Shown one piece after another: positions 1-11,724 of a DNA stretch of 64,000 nt; the first letter of the stretch is position 1; the number at the start of each line of letters is the position of its first letter. Made by a program: the position numbers and the translations under genes. The notes below the pieces were generated by a model. That model was not told where the DNA came from and made no database searches. It was given only the letters and a program-made list of their open reading frames with translations. The stretch comes from Aurantiochytrium sp. KH105 (lineage: Eukaryota > Sar > Bigyra > Thraustochytrida > Thraustochytriidae): contig BGKB01000027.1 in assembly GCA_003116975.1 (NCBI GenBank), positions 1 through 64,000 on the forward strand, written 5' to 3'.

Positions 1-1923
1 ATACGCTAAGAGCGTTTGGAAAGCGGTGGCCAGAGTAGATGCCTGACGGTTGGGGACTGGCTCCACGAAGACCATGCCCGACCATGCATCCACGACGACG
101 AGCGCATGGGTATGGCGGTGTGAAACGCTGGGTTCTTTGGCGCCGAGAAGATCCATGTACACGCAGTCGAGAAACTGTTGCGCTCGCGGAGCGTGCTCGC
201 CGCGAGGGACATTGCGCCGCGTACTTTTCGTGAGAGAACACGAGGCACAGGCATGGTTCGAAGTGGCAGTGCCGTGAATGTGGAGATGGGTAGTGCCCTT
301 GATGCTCGCACGAAGACGATCGTGTCCGAAGTGGGACACGCGGGCGTGTGCGACGGCAAAGGGGACCGAAGCGGTCGGCGTGGTGGTGCGACTGTCGCGT
401 GAAGAAACCGAGACATTCGATTTGTCCGTTGAGCGCGTCGAAGGAGTGCTCGGATCGAGAGCAAGTGATGTGAGGATGGAGTGGGGACCTGGGTGGGACG
501 AGATAGTGCCAGGCGAAGCAATGAAGAGCGCGCCGGACGAAGCATCCAGGGGAATCGTGCGATGAGTGCCTTGGAGGTGTGCGCGCGTCGAGTTGACGAC
601 GTGAAGTCGCCAGCCAACCGAAGCGAGATCAATGACAGAGAGGAGTGTCTCTGTGACCTCTGTGCAGAATAGAGCATTCGGAAGGCGAAGAGTGACGTCT
701 GTACCCGCGGAAGAGCACGTATGTATGATGAGGGTACCCGTGTGCGTGGCCGCAAGCTGTCGCTGATCGGCCATACAAATATTGAGCGGTGTGCTCAGAG
801 GGACAAGATCACAAAACAGGGAGCGGACACCTGACAGTGTCCGCGAGGAACCTGAGTCAACAACGACTGAATAAGAAGAGGAGGACATTGCTTTTCTGCT
901 GGTTTCCCAAGCGGCTAGGCGATGTTGAAGTGAACGAGGAACATGTTGCTGCCAGTCCTGGGGAACGGCATGAGCTGGAGCGCGACATTCGAAGCATTGA
1001 TGGCCAGACTTAGAACAGCGAAAGCAGTGAAGGACCCTCTCTGTGCGCGTAGGACGACGTGCCTTAGAGGTGGTCGGTCTCTGAGCTGTAGTCGCCTTCA
1101 ATGCAATATCCGAGGACGAGGTCTCCGCAGGCTGCTGAGCAGCGTGGCTGAGAAGGGCGGTGTGGATCTCGGAAAGAAGGCGCTCGACTTCGTAGATGGA
1201 GGCATCCATTGTGCTCTCTTCAGAGGCGGTCTGGATGCTGGCGACCAAAGCGGAAACAGCGTGGACGTTCACTGGCGCGGCAGTGATTATATGGGGCATG
1301 ATCGCCATGTGTGCCCAGTCTCGATGAGCCGCAGATCGACGAAGAAGAGTCATGATGCGACGCATTTCGTCAGCAAACGTGGCCCATGTCTCGGGATTGC
1401 CATTTTGTCTCGAACTGAGCTGGTAGAGCGTGGTCGAAAGGGACATAATGACCCCGACGTTGAGGCGCTCATGCACACTGAGGAGATTGTAGAATGCCAC
1501 GAGGCCGCTGCAGCGCGGGTTGCTGCGCGCCAGAGTGGGCGCGGAAGATGGAGGCAGGGCCGAGCGGAGCACAAGGTAAAGTGCCTTGTCGAGCTTGTCG
1601 TCGAGCGGCGTCGCGGCATTTGGTGCAGACGCATCAGGCCGCCAACCGCCAAATGGCATGCCGGAAACACCGAGGTCAAAGTTGAAGTGGGCTACAGTGA
1701 AGAAGCTCATTTGGTTTCGCCACGTGGTCCATTCATCAGCCGTCGGAGCAAGTGATAGACGTGGTATATCGTTCACAGGAATGCGACGGAGAGGATTTGG
1801 CTCGGTCTCATTGAAGAAAGATGAACCATTAGCAGAGCCGTTGGTCGACGGAGAAGCGCTGTTGGTGCTGGTGGTCGAAGAAGTCACGCTGGGAGGCGGG
1901 ATGACAGTTTCCGCAGTGACCAT
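1..1923 (-). mobile_element. Copia-type LTR retrotransposon fossil (gag-protease-integrase part), cut by the window edge
   Basis: Minus-strand reading shows, from 1923 downward, a Gag-like region, a retroviral-type CCHC zinc knuckle near 987-1031, an aspartic protease DSG motif near 850-865, an HHCC zinc-binding region of an integrase around 180-330, and the start of the integrase core running off position 1. The order protease then integrase, with reverse transcriptase expected beyond the edge, is that of the Ty1/Copia group. The visible part looks continuous with no obvious break, so it may be young, but most of the element (reverse transcriptase, RNase H, 3' LTR) is outside the window. The 5' LTR should lie between 1924 and about 2480, but I could not delimit it or find repeats at the ends. 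Confidence 0.75.
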
Positions 1924-3031
1924 AGTGACAATGAGATGCAGCGACGAGAAAAAGGAAGGGAGAAGGAAGTAAGGAAAGGAAGAAAGAAAGAGAGCGGCCG
2001 CGAGGAGGCACGAAGTGGTGCTGCGGCGACGAAAGGAAAAGAAAGAACGAAAAATAACGAGAAGCGCGCGCAGAGGTGCGGCGCGGAGGGAGAGCGCGTG
2101 TGAAGTGACAGCGCGAAGAGGGAGCGCGCACGAGGGTGCTGCGCGAAGAGAAAGCTTGCTCCGGCGACAGCGCGGAGGCGGAGTAGGGAGAGCGGTTGCC
2201 GTGTAGTGGCAGCGCAACGGCGATGTCGCAGTGATGGCGCCGCGATGGCGATGGCGATGGCGATGGCGCAACGCAGCGGCGCAGCGACGATGGCGGAACG
2301 GTGGCAGTTGCTCCACGGGAGCAGCGGAGAGATGACGGTGCGCTAGGCAACGGGAGCGCTACGCGCGCGGGCCCGGCGTCGGGCAGAGCGATGACTCTTT
2401 AATCTATTGTTCCATCGATGAATGGAAGATCGGTTTATGAGAAGACCTATTTAGGAATTGACTGTGAATGAGGATAGGGCGCCACGCGGGAATTCGCTCA
2501 GAGGCGCGCGGGGCGGCCGACTGGTCAAGACTCGCGAGGCGACGGAGCGGCCGTGACGTAGCCGATCGCGGGAGCTAGCGCGCAGCGTAGCCGCACAGTC
2601 AAGCGGGCCGTCTACGCTGGTCTGCCCAGTAGATCTAGCATGGTGTCGACACGATGCCCACGCTGGGCAGGCTGCGTCCGGACTGCGGGCACAGACGGAC
2701 GGCGCGCGCGCGCAGCTGCTCGGGCTGGCCGGCGCACGCGCGCAGCTGCTCGGGCCGGCCGGCCCGCACGCCAGGCTGCACAGCGATCTTGCTGCGCAAG
2801 TTGGCCGCGCACGAGCCAGCTGCTCGGCCAGCTGGCTAAGGTGCGTACTTCGACCGTTTATGGGTCAACACAACACCGATTCGCCGCACGAGCGAGAGCG
2901 AGGTCGAGGACGCGCAGCCGCAGGGGCGAGGGGAATAGCGCTCGGGTGGGGGCAGCCGCGCGCGAGAAGGGGCGCGCGGTCGAACAAAGGAAGAGGGCCT
3001 CGGCGAGTCCTGATCCTGTCTCCGTGAGACC
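1924..3031. other. Non-coding interval between the retroelement and the NLR gene
   Basis: No gene seen. The stretch 1950-2380 is purine-rich, then GC-rich, and probably holds the retroelement leader and LTR. A distinctly AT-richer pocket lies at about 2392-2475. At about 2700-2770 a unit of about 30 bp centred on CAGCTGCTCGG is repeated in tandem. The sequence up to 3031 is the presumed promoter and 5' UTR of the downstream NLR gene. Confidence 0.5.
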
Positions 3032-6000
3032 ATGGTGAGCGTTCAGGACTTGATCGCGCGCTTCAAAAGAGGCCGCGTCGGCGGAGCGCACGCAGAGGTC
3101 GAGGTGAACGAAGCCGCGCAGACGGAGGCAGAGCTACAGGTTGTTGTGGAGGACCAGGCAGAGGAAGGAGCGGACCTTGGAGTCCCTGAGGTCCTCAACG
3201 ACTTTTCCGTCCTCGTCGTGCACGATCCCGCGGACGAGACCGTGGCCGAGCAGCTCGTTGAAGCGATCCAGCCTCACCTCAGCGTGCCCGTACACACCGC
3301 AAGACAAGCTGCCGAGGCAAGAAAGGAGGCCAAGAATGCCGAGGTCGCTCTACTTCTCGTGGGCCCGGCACTCCAGAGCAACTGGAAGCTCGTTGAAGCT
3401 GCGGCGAGAGTCCTCCCGAACGCGCTTGTACCCATCCTCATCGACGATACAATGTATGAACAAAAGAACTGGAAAGGCGCGATTGCGTGGTACATGCCGG
3501 ATCTACTCTATGTCGATTTCTGCGACCCCATTAAGGCTGATGCCCGTGCGATAATGACTCAAGTATTTGCCGCACGAACTCGTGTTTCACCAGCTTTGGA
3601 TGGCAAAGACTTTCACTTCTTCATCTCTCATGAACGGGGTGATCGCGAGAACGCCATTGAGATTGCTCAAGAACTGCGTGACAGAGGCCTCGAAGCATGG
3701 CTCGAGGACACCGAGCTGTCTAGAAGCACTCATGAGAGTATGGCAAAGGGCATTGAAAAATCAAAGGTGTTCCTCATTCTCGCAACCCAAAGGTACATGG
3801 ACGTAATCAACAGCGGTGACTTCGCTGATAACTGCCTCAAGGAGTTCCAGTACGCTTGCAGCAAACGCTTCGATCGTATTGTAGTTGCTGCTCTAGAACC
3901 GGATATGATGAAGGCTACGACGAAATGGACCGGGCTTTTCAAGCTTGTACTTTCGCGTCAGGTACCCGTGGACCTGCTCAACTTTTCGGTTGAGGCGATC
4001 GACCTCCTCGCTGAGGCCATCAACCAACGTATACAAACACCAAAGGCTTCTTCGAACCTCACCCCTCTGATGCGCGACATCTATCCTCGCCTGAACCCGT
4101 GCAGCTCAGAGGCATGGGCCAAGGGCAAGGCGGAGACCTTTTTCCTTGGCACGCGAAGCTGGATCGTCGACGAGCTCTGCAAGTGGTACAGCGACAACAA
4201 GAGTGCCGTCTTCATTCTTTTAGGCGACGGCGGCGTCGGCAAAAGCGTCATCATGGCCGAGCTTTGTCGACGTGGAGGCGCTCTGATAACTGACGAAGAA
4301 ACTGAAAAGAGTAAGGCTGATGAAAGCCTGGAATTGCACCGAAAGTCGTCACGTGTACGTAGCCTGTGGCGTCGAAGCAAAAACGAGCGCCAGCCTATCT
4401 TGGTGGCAGCGTACCATTTCTTTCGGCACGATGATAGGACCGCGGCTTCACCTGCCGAAGCAATTCTGAGCATTGCTTGGCAACTGTGTCAGACCGTACC
4501 TCATTTCCCTGAAGCACTCAATCAAGAAAGCTTTAAGGGTCTTCGCGAAAAGACACTGGCGGATCTTCTCAAGACCATTCGATCCTTTGAACAAGCTCGG
4601 CTCAGGCCAGATGCGACAAGTGGTCGTGCTCGACGCCCTCGACGAGTGCAGCAAGAGCGACGATATGTTGTGGAAAATAGTTCGCACGTGGAAGGATGTT
4701 ATGCCGGCATGGCTCAGCTTGGTCGTGAGCACACGTCCCGAAGGCGAGATTCAACGCGGCATCACCAACAACAGCCTTGATTTTAAAGTGTTGGAGCTCA
4801 AGGACGAACATAACTTCTGCGACATCGAAAAGCACATCGAGCATTTGCTGTGCGACATGAAAAGTACCGTTGCGCAGAAGGACGTTGCTTCTTGCGCCAA
4901 GATTCTTTCCGAACGCTCCGAAGGTCTCTTTCTCTGGGCGAGCTTCCTTCCCGAGACCCTGAACCAGATGCACGAGGAGAAGCGAGGTGAATTGCTAACC
5001 TTGCAGGGCATCTCGCACGAAGACGCTATTCCCAATGGACTTTGTGGCATGTTCAAAGAGTATTTCAAGCGCCTGCAAGAAAAAGTTGGCGGGGAGAAGA
5101 GGTACAAGATGCTCCTGGCGCCAATCGTGGCTGCTCGCGAACCGCTTAGCGTCGAGCAACTAAGCGCAATTCTGCAATTAGACCAAGATGATACGGATGA
5201 TATGGTCGACAACGCGCGCAATCTCTTGTACCAGGGCGGCGATGGTCGTGTGGCGCTCATCCACAAGCGGATGGCAGACTGGCTGCTGGACGACGACCTG
5301 AGCGGAGATCTTGGCGTGGATGTTGAAGATGGCCATATTGCCTTGGCCGACTACTGCAGCAGCTCGCGGGACGACGTTTTTTCTCTCCGTCACGCCGTCT
5401 TTCACCTCGTCAAGAGCGGCGAACACGCTGAGGCTTTCGAGCTCCTGAATGACTTTGCATGGGTACAGAGCGCCATTTCTGTCGGTGAGGATGAAGCGCA
5501 AAGGCGCGCTACGATCAGAAACCTCATTCGCGACTGCGTCGAACTCGGCATCTACTTTGCGCCCGAAAGTGATACGCCCCGCTTTCTGAATAAAGCAGTA
5601 CATGCCCTCGGCGTCGATCCCAACGAACTTGCGTCGCAAGTTCTGGCGCGTCTTGGTCACGACTCCAAAGACCCATTGGCACATGGTTTACAAGCACCTG
5701 ATCAGCCATGGCTGATGCCTATTCGCGTCACCCTTACACGTCCTCGCGACCCCTGGCGCCACTTGTTGGAGGGGCACTTTGTGCATGTCAACAGCGTGGC
5801 GATACAGGGCGACACCATCGTCAGTGGGTCCGATGACAAGACGGTGCGCATCTGGGACGCTACGTCGGGCGAGGAGCAGCACGTGTTGAAGGGGCATCGT
5901 TGTCCGGTCGATTGCGTGGCGATAGAGGGCGACATCATCGTCAGTGGGTCCGTTGACCACACGGTGCGCATCTGGAATGCTACGTCGGGCGAGGAGCAGC

Positions 6001-7526
6001 ACGTGTTGAAGGGGCACTCTGGTTACGTCTTGAGCGTGGCGATACAGGGCGACACCATCGTCAGTGGGTCCTGGGACAACACGGTGCGCATCTGGAATGC
6101 TACGTCGGGCGAGGAGCAGCATGTGTTGAAGGGGCACTCTAGGCACGTCACAAGCGTGGCGATAGAGGGCGACATCATCGTCAGTGGGTCCTCGGACAAC
6201 ACGGTGCGCACCTGGAACGCTACGTCGGGCGAGGAGCAGCACGTGTTGAAGGGGCACTCTGATCGGGTCTGCAGCGTCGCGATACAGGGCGACACCATCG
6301 TCAGTGGGTCTGAGGACAAGACGGTGCGCACCTGGAACGCTACGTCGGGCGAGGAGCAGCACATGTTCAAGGGGCACTCTGGTACGGTCTACAGCGTGGC
6401 GATAGAGGGCGACACCATTGTCAGTGGGTCCTTGGACAAGACGGTGCGCATCTGGAACGCTACGTCGGGCGAGGAGCAGCACGTGTTAAAGGGGCACTCT
6501 AGTTATGTCACCGGCGTGGCGATACAGGGCAACATGATCGTCAGTGGGTCCTATGACAAGACGGTCCGCATCTGGAACACTACGTCGGTCGATGAGCAGC
6601 ACGTGTTGGAGGGGCTCTCTGAAACGGTATTCAGCGTGGCGATACAGGGCGACACCATCGTCAGTGGGTCCCATGACAAGACGGTGCGTATTTGGAACGC
6701 TACGTCGGGCGAGGAGCAGCACGTGTTGAAGGGGCACTCTGGTTATGTCTGGAGTGTGGCGATACAGGGCGACACCATCGTCAGTGGGTCCCATGACAAG
6801 ACGGTGCGTATTTGGAACGCTACGTCGGGCGAGGAGCAGCACGTGTTGAATGGGCACTCTGGTTCGGTATGGAGCGTGGCGATACAGGGCGACACCATCG
6901 TCAGTGGGTCCTCGGACAACACGGTGCGCATCTGGAACGCTATGTCGGGCAAGAAGCGGCACGTGTTGAAGGGGCACACTGATTGTGTCAACAGCGTAGC
7001 GATACAGGGCGACACCATCGTTAGTGGGTCCTGGGACAACACGGTGCGCATTTGGAACGCTACGTCGGGCAAAAAGCGACACGTGTTGAAGGGGCACTCT
7101 GATATGGTCTTGAGCGTGGCGATTGAGGGCGATACGATTGTCTCTGGATCCTGTGACAACACGGTGCGCATCTGGAACGCTACTTCGGGCGAGGAGCAGC
7201 ACGTTTTGGGGCATTCTACTGAGGACGCGAGCGTGGCGATTGAGGGCGATACGGCCGTTTCACAGTCACGGAATGAGACTCGTTACTGGAACGCTCGAAC
7301 GGGCGAGGCACTGGACGCGGATGAGGTGCAGGCATCGTCTACAACTGGAACAAAGACTTTGGTGACACTTGAGAATGAGACGCATGTGAAGCTTGGCGGA
7401 GGCATAGGCTTTACGACGGATCGTGCAATTTGCACGACAGCACGCGAGGGAAATGTTTACATTATTGGCGACTATAGCGGGATGGTCCACATCTTGCATG
7501 TCCAAGGAATCGAACCTGAGACCTAA
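3032..7526 (+). CDS. NOD-like receptor: TIR-TIR-NACHT-WD40, with an apparent frame change near 4580
   Basis: Signal-transducing STAND ATPase resembling innate-immune or non-self recognition receptors. From the ATG at 3032, residues about 52-170 form a TIR-like fold. Residues about 192-330 form a clearer TIR domain, with the acidic residue expected for TIR NADases at E271 (CLKEF). A NACHT domain follows with P-loop GDGGVGKS at 398-405 and, after the frame change, Walker B VVVLDALDEC near 4625-4650 and a sensor-like STRPEG. A helical linker then leads to twelve regular WD40 repeats plus a degenerate thirteenth (from 5775). The reading frame moves by one base at about 4579-4580, where ADLLKTI (first frame) is followed directly by DPLNKL (second frame). 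No GT-AG intron is needed because the homology is contiguous. This is either a real disruption or a single-base assembly error; both halves are otherwise open over long distances, which favours an error or a very recent change. In known NLRs the WD40 part senses ligand, NACHT oligomerises and the N-terminal domain signals. Confidence 0.88.
5775..7211 (+). repeat. Twelve tandem 120-bp WD40 units, highly homogeneous
   Basis: The histidine codon of each unit recurs at 5775, 5895, 6015 and so on to 7095, exactly 120 bp apart with no indel; the eighth unit has Leu in place of His. The segment encoding SVAIQGDTIVSGS is nearly identical in DNA from unit to unit. Differences concentrate in two clusters: the two residues before the conserved Val and the one after it, and the residue before the conserved Asp of SGSxD. 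A degenerate unit follows from 7212. This shows recent expansion or ongoing homogenisation. Confidence 0.95.
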
Positions 7527-9058
7527 TCGTGTGGCTTTGCGTTACCGTGCGCCATGCCTGCGTTGACGACCAATTCTGACTGCTTGTAATGTCTTACTAC
7601 AGGCACAGTATAAACATTCTGCTTTTAATCCATTGCTTTATCTGTGCACCGTCTCCATTGCGTATATTCAGCATTTACTTTCGTTTCGCTAAACTTTCAA
7701 AGATGGCCCCTCGGGAGACGACAAGAGACACGACGGCGCCACGTGAATACGATTGCGAGAAGACGTCACCCCCCCCCCCCCCTGCTTGTGCTCCCAAAGC
7801 ACTTTTTTGCCGCTGAGAAGCTCTTCTAATCAGTAATGTTTCAATGAATTGTGTTGGAGAGATTGCCGACGCTTGCCACGCCATAACAGCAGCCTCGTTT
7901 CACAGCCATATAAAAAGCAGCTTGATCCTTTATCCACCGAATTTTCGAGTGTCATCGTCAAGACTGCTTCGTCATTACTCGTGCTTCGCTGCGTTCTTTA
8001 AAGGGTCGCGCAAGAATTGTCGCGGCATCACGGTTCGAAGTACAAATATAGACATATCAGCACAACACGCTTTAAAATTATTGGGATGAGTAGAGCCCCG
8101 CTTGCCCAAACCGCATCACGTTTTTGGCAGAACTTTCCCCATCTAGCCTCGTGTTAGCTTTAAACTCAGTCCCTGCCGCAGCTCCGCCTTTCATTCCGTC
8201 GCATCGACTGCTACAAATGATGCCCTTGGCTGAATCTGGCCGTAGGCGCAGTATGGCTTAAAAACGAAACGACACTGGCTTGAGCGGTATTCCGCAGTCG
8301 ACAGTGAGTCCATCGCTCAAATCAAGCTCATCTGGCACATACCTATTGGAAGAAGCTACTCCGTTCTGGCGCTGCTGTCTTGTCTGAGTATGCCAGAATG
8401 GCAGAGCAGCATTGCAGGCGATAACAGGCTTGACGATGTGGTATTAACCTAGCACGCACGCCTCAAAGGGCACAGTATGCACGACGCAGCGCATGACGCT
8501 GGACCTACTTGCAATGTTCTCTCGCTAATCTGAGAAATCGAGCGTGGACCTTTCGCTCACTGCGCGTTTGACACCATGATTGCAAAGCGAGCGGTCGTGG
8601 CCGCATCGACTTGTTGACCTGTACCATGCTTGGTCGCCAGCATCGGCTTGAGCATCGGTTTGGCGAAGTATAAGGTTGCAGACAGCATGACTGCAGGCTT
8701 GACACGACGCGCACCGTTAGCGCTCGCCACAGCGTCCGAGACGCTGCGGTGGCCTTTCTTTCTTTCCTTCTTGCTTGCTGCTGTTCAACCCAAAGCCCAA
8801 GTCGTCGAGCAGCGCGAGGCAGTCTTTTTGCAATGCGCGTCTCCATTGATACAGCCGCGTCTTGGCCTCCCTGCGCCCCTCCCAGCTCGCGCCACCAGCG
8901 CCCGCACGTATTCAACAGGCTTCAAGGGAAGCCTCCCTCTCATCACTCTGCGCGGCGAGGCCGGGCGAGGCGGGGCGAGGCGAGGCGAGGCGAGGCGTGC
9001 TGTGGCGCAGGGCGGGCCGGCTGGCACAGGCCGCGCGCCGTGCAGAGCGACCCCCCTT
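7527..9058. other. Intergenic, AT-richer than flanks
   Basis: No convincing gene on either strand. It contains a C14 homopolymer at 7769-7782 and, at about 8950-9000, an array of GGCGA-type pentamers just before the ankyrin/TIR locus. Short open frames here lack domain signals. Confidence 0.5.
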
Positions 9059-10121
9059 ATGTCAAGTGGGCCCTGTATGAAGGCTCGTGGGGAGCAGCCC
9101 GCCATCGCGCGGTGGCTCATCGAACGCGGCGCAAAGCTTGACGACCTGCAGGACAACGGTGGATGGGTCGCGCTCCTGACCAAGGGCCGCTACGAGCAGC
9201 CCGACACGGCCCAGTTGCTCATCGAGCGCGGGGCCAAGCTTGAGCCGCAGACCGACAATGGATACACCGCGCTCATGTCAGCAGCCAAAAGGAATCGCAT
9301 CACACCGCGGTGGGTCTCCTGCGCTGCATCTTATGCTCTGCTAAGCGGCGGGCGCCGATCTGGATTTGAGGATCATCACGCACTGCCGCTGGCCAGGAAA
9401 GAAACTCGCGCCGATGCCGTCGCGTTCCTGGAGTTCGCGACGGCGTCGGAGGTGACGGGGCTCCTCCTGGGCGATTTGCAGCACCCGCGGAGCCTCGTGG
9501 TGACCTTTTACGAGGAGGGCCTGCGCACTAAGAGGATGTGTACGGTGCTGCCGAACGGGTCTCCAGGCGATGAGCGCGACCTCGTCGCTGAAACGGCGCA
9601 TGATCTCGAACGAGTTCAACTCAAACGCTGCCCATGTCCCGCAAAAGTCGCTGCCCAGGCACGTGTCGCGGTGGCTGGTGCGCGCGGCGCGGCAGTACCT
9701 CACGCTCAACTGGGGCGAGGACGGTGCAAATCACGAGGTCGTGAGCTCGGTGAACGCAAAGTTCCGACACGCGAACAAGGTCACGTGGTTTGATGAGGAT
9801 CGCCTCTCTTGCGATCTTGTCCAGCAAATCACGCAAGACATTGAGAACTCGTGCAATGTGGTGGTCTACATCACGGAGCGATGCATGGACGAGCTGCAGA
9901 GCGATAACGAAAAATTTACCGAGGATGAGTTTCTCGCGGCAACGCGTGTTCGTATAACGCGCAGTATGATTGCCGTTGTCGTGGACCCGGCAATGCTCGA
10001 CACGTCGTTGTGGCGAGGACCCCTGCAGCTCAAGCTCGGTCGCCGTCTTTACATCGACTTTACAACGCCAGCCAAGTGCGAGGAGAGCTTTCCATCTCTT
10101 TTGAAACGAATCGATGCTTGA
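9059..10121 (+). pseudogene. Ankyrin-repeat plus TIR-like locus, frame disrupted
   Basis: From an ATG at 9059, one frame encodes two ankyrin-like units, each ending in LIERGAKL, followed by NGYTALMSAAKRN, at about 9090-9300, then an unassigned stretch to about 9560. A different frame, from the ATG at 9570 to the stop at 10121, encodes about 183 residues resembling a TIR-like domain, with motifs such as NVVVYITERCMDEL. Its end (VVVDPAMLDTSLWRGP, then LYIDF) resembles the end of the first TIR-like domain of the upstream NLR (PILIDDTMYEQKNWKG, then LYVDF), so the two loci look related. Either the gene is broken, or an unrecognised intron joins the frames between about 9300 and 9600; no clear splice pair was found. 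Two short separate genes are also possible. Confidence 0.5.
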
Positions 10122-11037
10122 GCCTGATGCATCCGGAAGCGAATCCAATGTGATTCGAAGGCTACCATGAAAAATAGACGCCGCACGGCCGCAATGAAAT
10201 GTTATATTTGTTCTCCTTACCTCTAGCTGTAACGTTTCATGGAAGTGACAAGCGGAGAAGCGACAGCACTTTCCGCGGAGGATGACGTTGTCTCCGAACG
10301 AAACAGCAGCAGCGCCGAAGACCTCAGCGAGCATCAGAAACTGCGTTGTCATCAGGCAGTTTCTGTGGCAGCTGTGGAACAAACGAAGAAACCAAGCAAA
10401 TCGAGTACTGCCAATAATGAGCATTTTGGCGGTACCAAATGTGAGTTCGTCGTTTCATCGCAATGTTGATTCCCAAGTCATAGTTGCTACATTGAACAGC
10501 CTGGGTTTGGGGGGTTGGAGGGGTTGAAGGCCAGCCTTGAATATACACCCAATGATAACGATTTCGCGCTTGTATCTTTTCTACGCTACTTTTCTCAGGA
10601 TGTAGGCCTACTTGAGTCAACATTATCCTTGATTGCAATTCATTCGATCGTGCCACGTGCGCAACTCCTCATCTCATTCGCACTGAGCAAAAAGTCACGT
10701 AGGGCCGGGTTAGTATTGTGCACGCGACGTCTCGGTGTTGCATGTTTCCTCCTACTTTTTCTTCATCCTTTCTGATTCACTCGTTTCTCCTAAGATGCTT
10801 TGCGTTCTACCAGACCAAAGCAGCGTTTCTCTTTTTTTTTGACGGGAGAATTTTTGACTACAATGCAAAGTCCCGCCAAGTCGCAGTGGTCGCCGCCCAC
10901 TTGTGGTCTCTTTGCTGTAGTCAAACAGCTGCACCTTGCAACAAGGGCCATGGAATGATTATTTGGCCATCACTGGTCGCTGTCAACTTGGGTGAGAAAA
11001 AGAAGGAGAAGAAAAAAAAAAGAGGGGGAAAAGAAAA
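10122..11037. other. Intergenic
   Basis: No gene seen. The stretch is AT-richer, with short unsupported open frames on both strands. It ends at the tRNA-Glu gene, whose terminator lies at 11034-11037. Confidence 0.45.
11034..11037 (-). terminator. Pol III T-run after tRNA-Glu
   Basis: Four T residues on the minus strand follow the discriminator base directly, and a longer T tract lies slightly further on. Confidence 0.7.
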
Positions 11038-11108
11038 TTCCATGTCCGGGAATCGAACCCGGGGGTTGACGGTGAGAGCGTCAGATGTTACCATTACACC
11101 AACACGGA
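11038..11108 (-). tRNA. tRNA-Glu (anticodon CTC)
   Basis: The minus strand folds into a cloverleaf. The acceptor TCCGTGT pairs with ACATGGA (one G-U). The anticodon stem TGACG/CGTCA closes the loop CTCTCAC, giving anticodon CTC. The T arm CCGGG/CCCGG has loop TTCGATT, and the discriminator base is A. There is no intron and CCA is not encoded. A TTTT run on the same strand at 11034-11037 follows immediately, as expected for a Pol III terminator. Confidence 0.95.
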
Positions 11109-11630
11109 GATGTTGCCATTTCTTTGCGTTGAGGGAGCCGGCTGACATGGAAAATATATAGAAAATGCAAATCTTGGAAAAGAAGCAACAGTATTGTGAA
11201 TTTCGCGTTAAACGGGGTTTTTGCGATTGCGAAGACTCTTCAAATACAGCAAGAACGGAGCTTGTGCTCGCTTTTTATCAAGAGATTCTCTCGCAAAGCT
11301 TTAAAAGCAGAGGCCTTAAAGGTCGGAGCCCATTTAATCGTGCACTATCAAGTTGTTCGAAGAAATCGATGACTTGACGCGCAACAAGCAAAAAAGTCTT
11401 GATCGTCTTCTTTATTTCAAAAAGTGGCAAGTGCAAGGAAAGCGATGTATGAAGATAAGGAGAACAGCAATAGACGTGCGATTGTGATGAGGCAGGGAGC
11501 CTACCGGCCGACCCAATTTTTTTTATTTTCTCTCCGAGACCTTTCAAATTGCTAACGATCGCGTCGCGGCTCACGAGGCAGACAAAAGAAGCTCGTGCGT
11601 CGGGCTGGGTATCGGTGCGCGGGCGGCACG

Positions 11631-11686
11631 ATGAGCGCGTCCCTCGGAGCCGAGGCTGGCAATGACAGCGACAGCGGCAGCAACAT

Positions 11687-11724
<38 letters not shown>

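Noticed and set aside
5688-7214. Long minus-strand open frames across the WD40 repeats (Arg/Pro/Val-rich repetitive peptides)
   Set aside because: They are mirror frames of the 120-bp coding repeats; the plus strand has clear WD40 residues.
7480-7580. tRNA-like T-loop (minus strand GGTTCGATTCC) at the end of the NLR gene
   Set aside because: It lies in the last codons of the NLR, and the flanking bases do not form an acceptor stem or cloverleaf.
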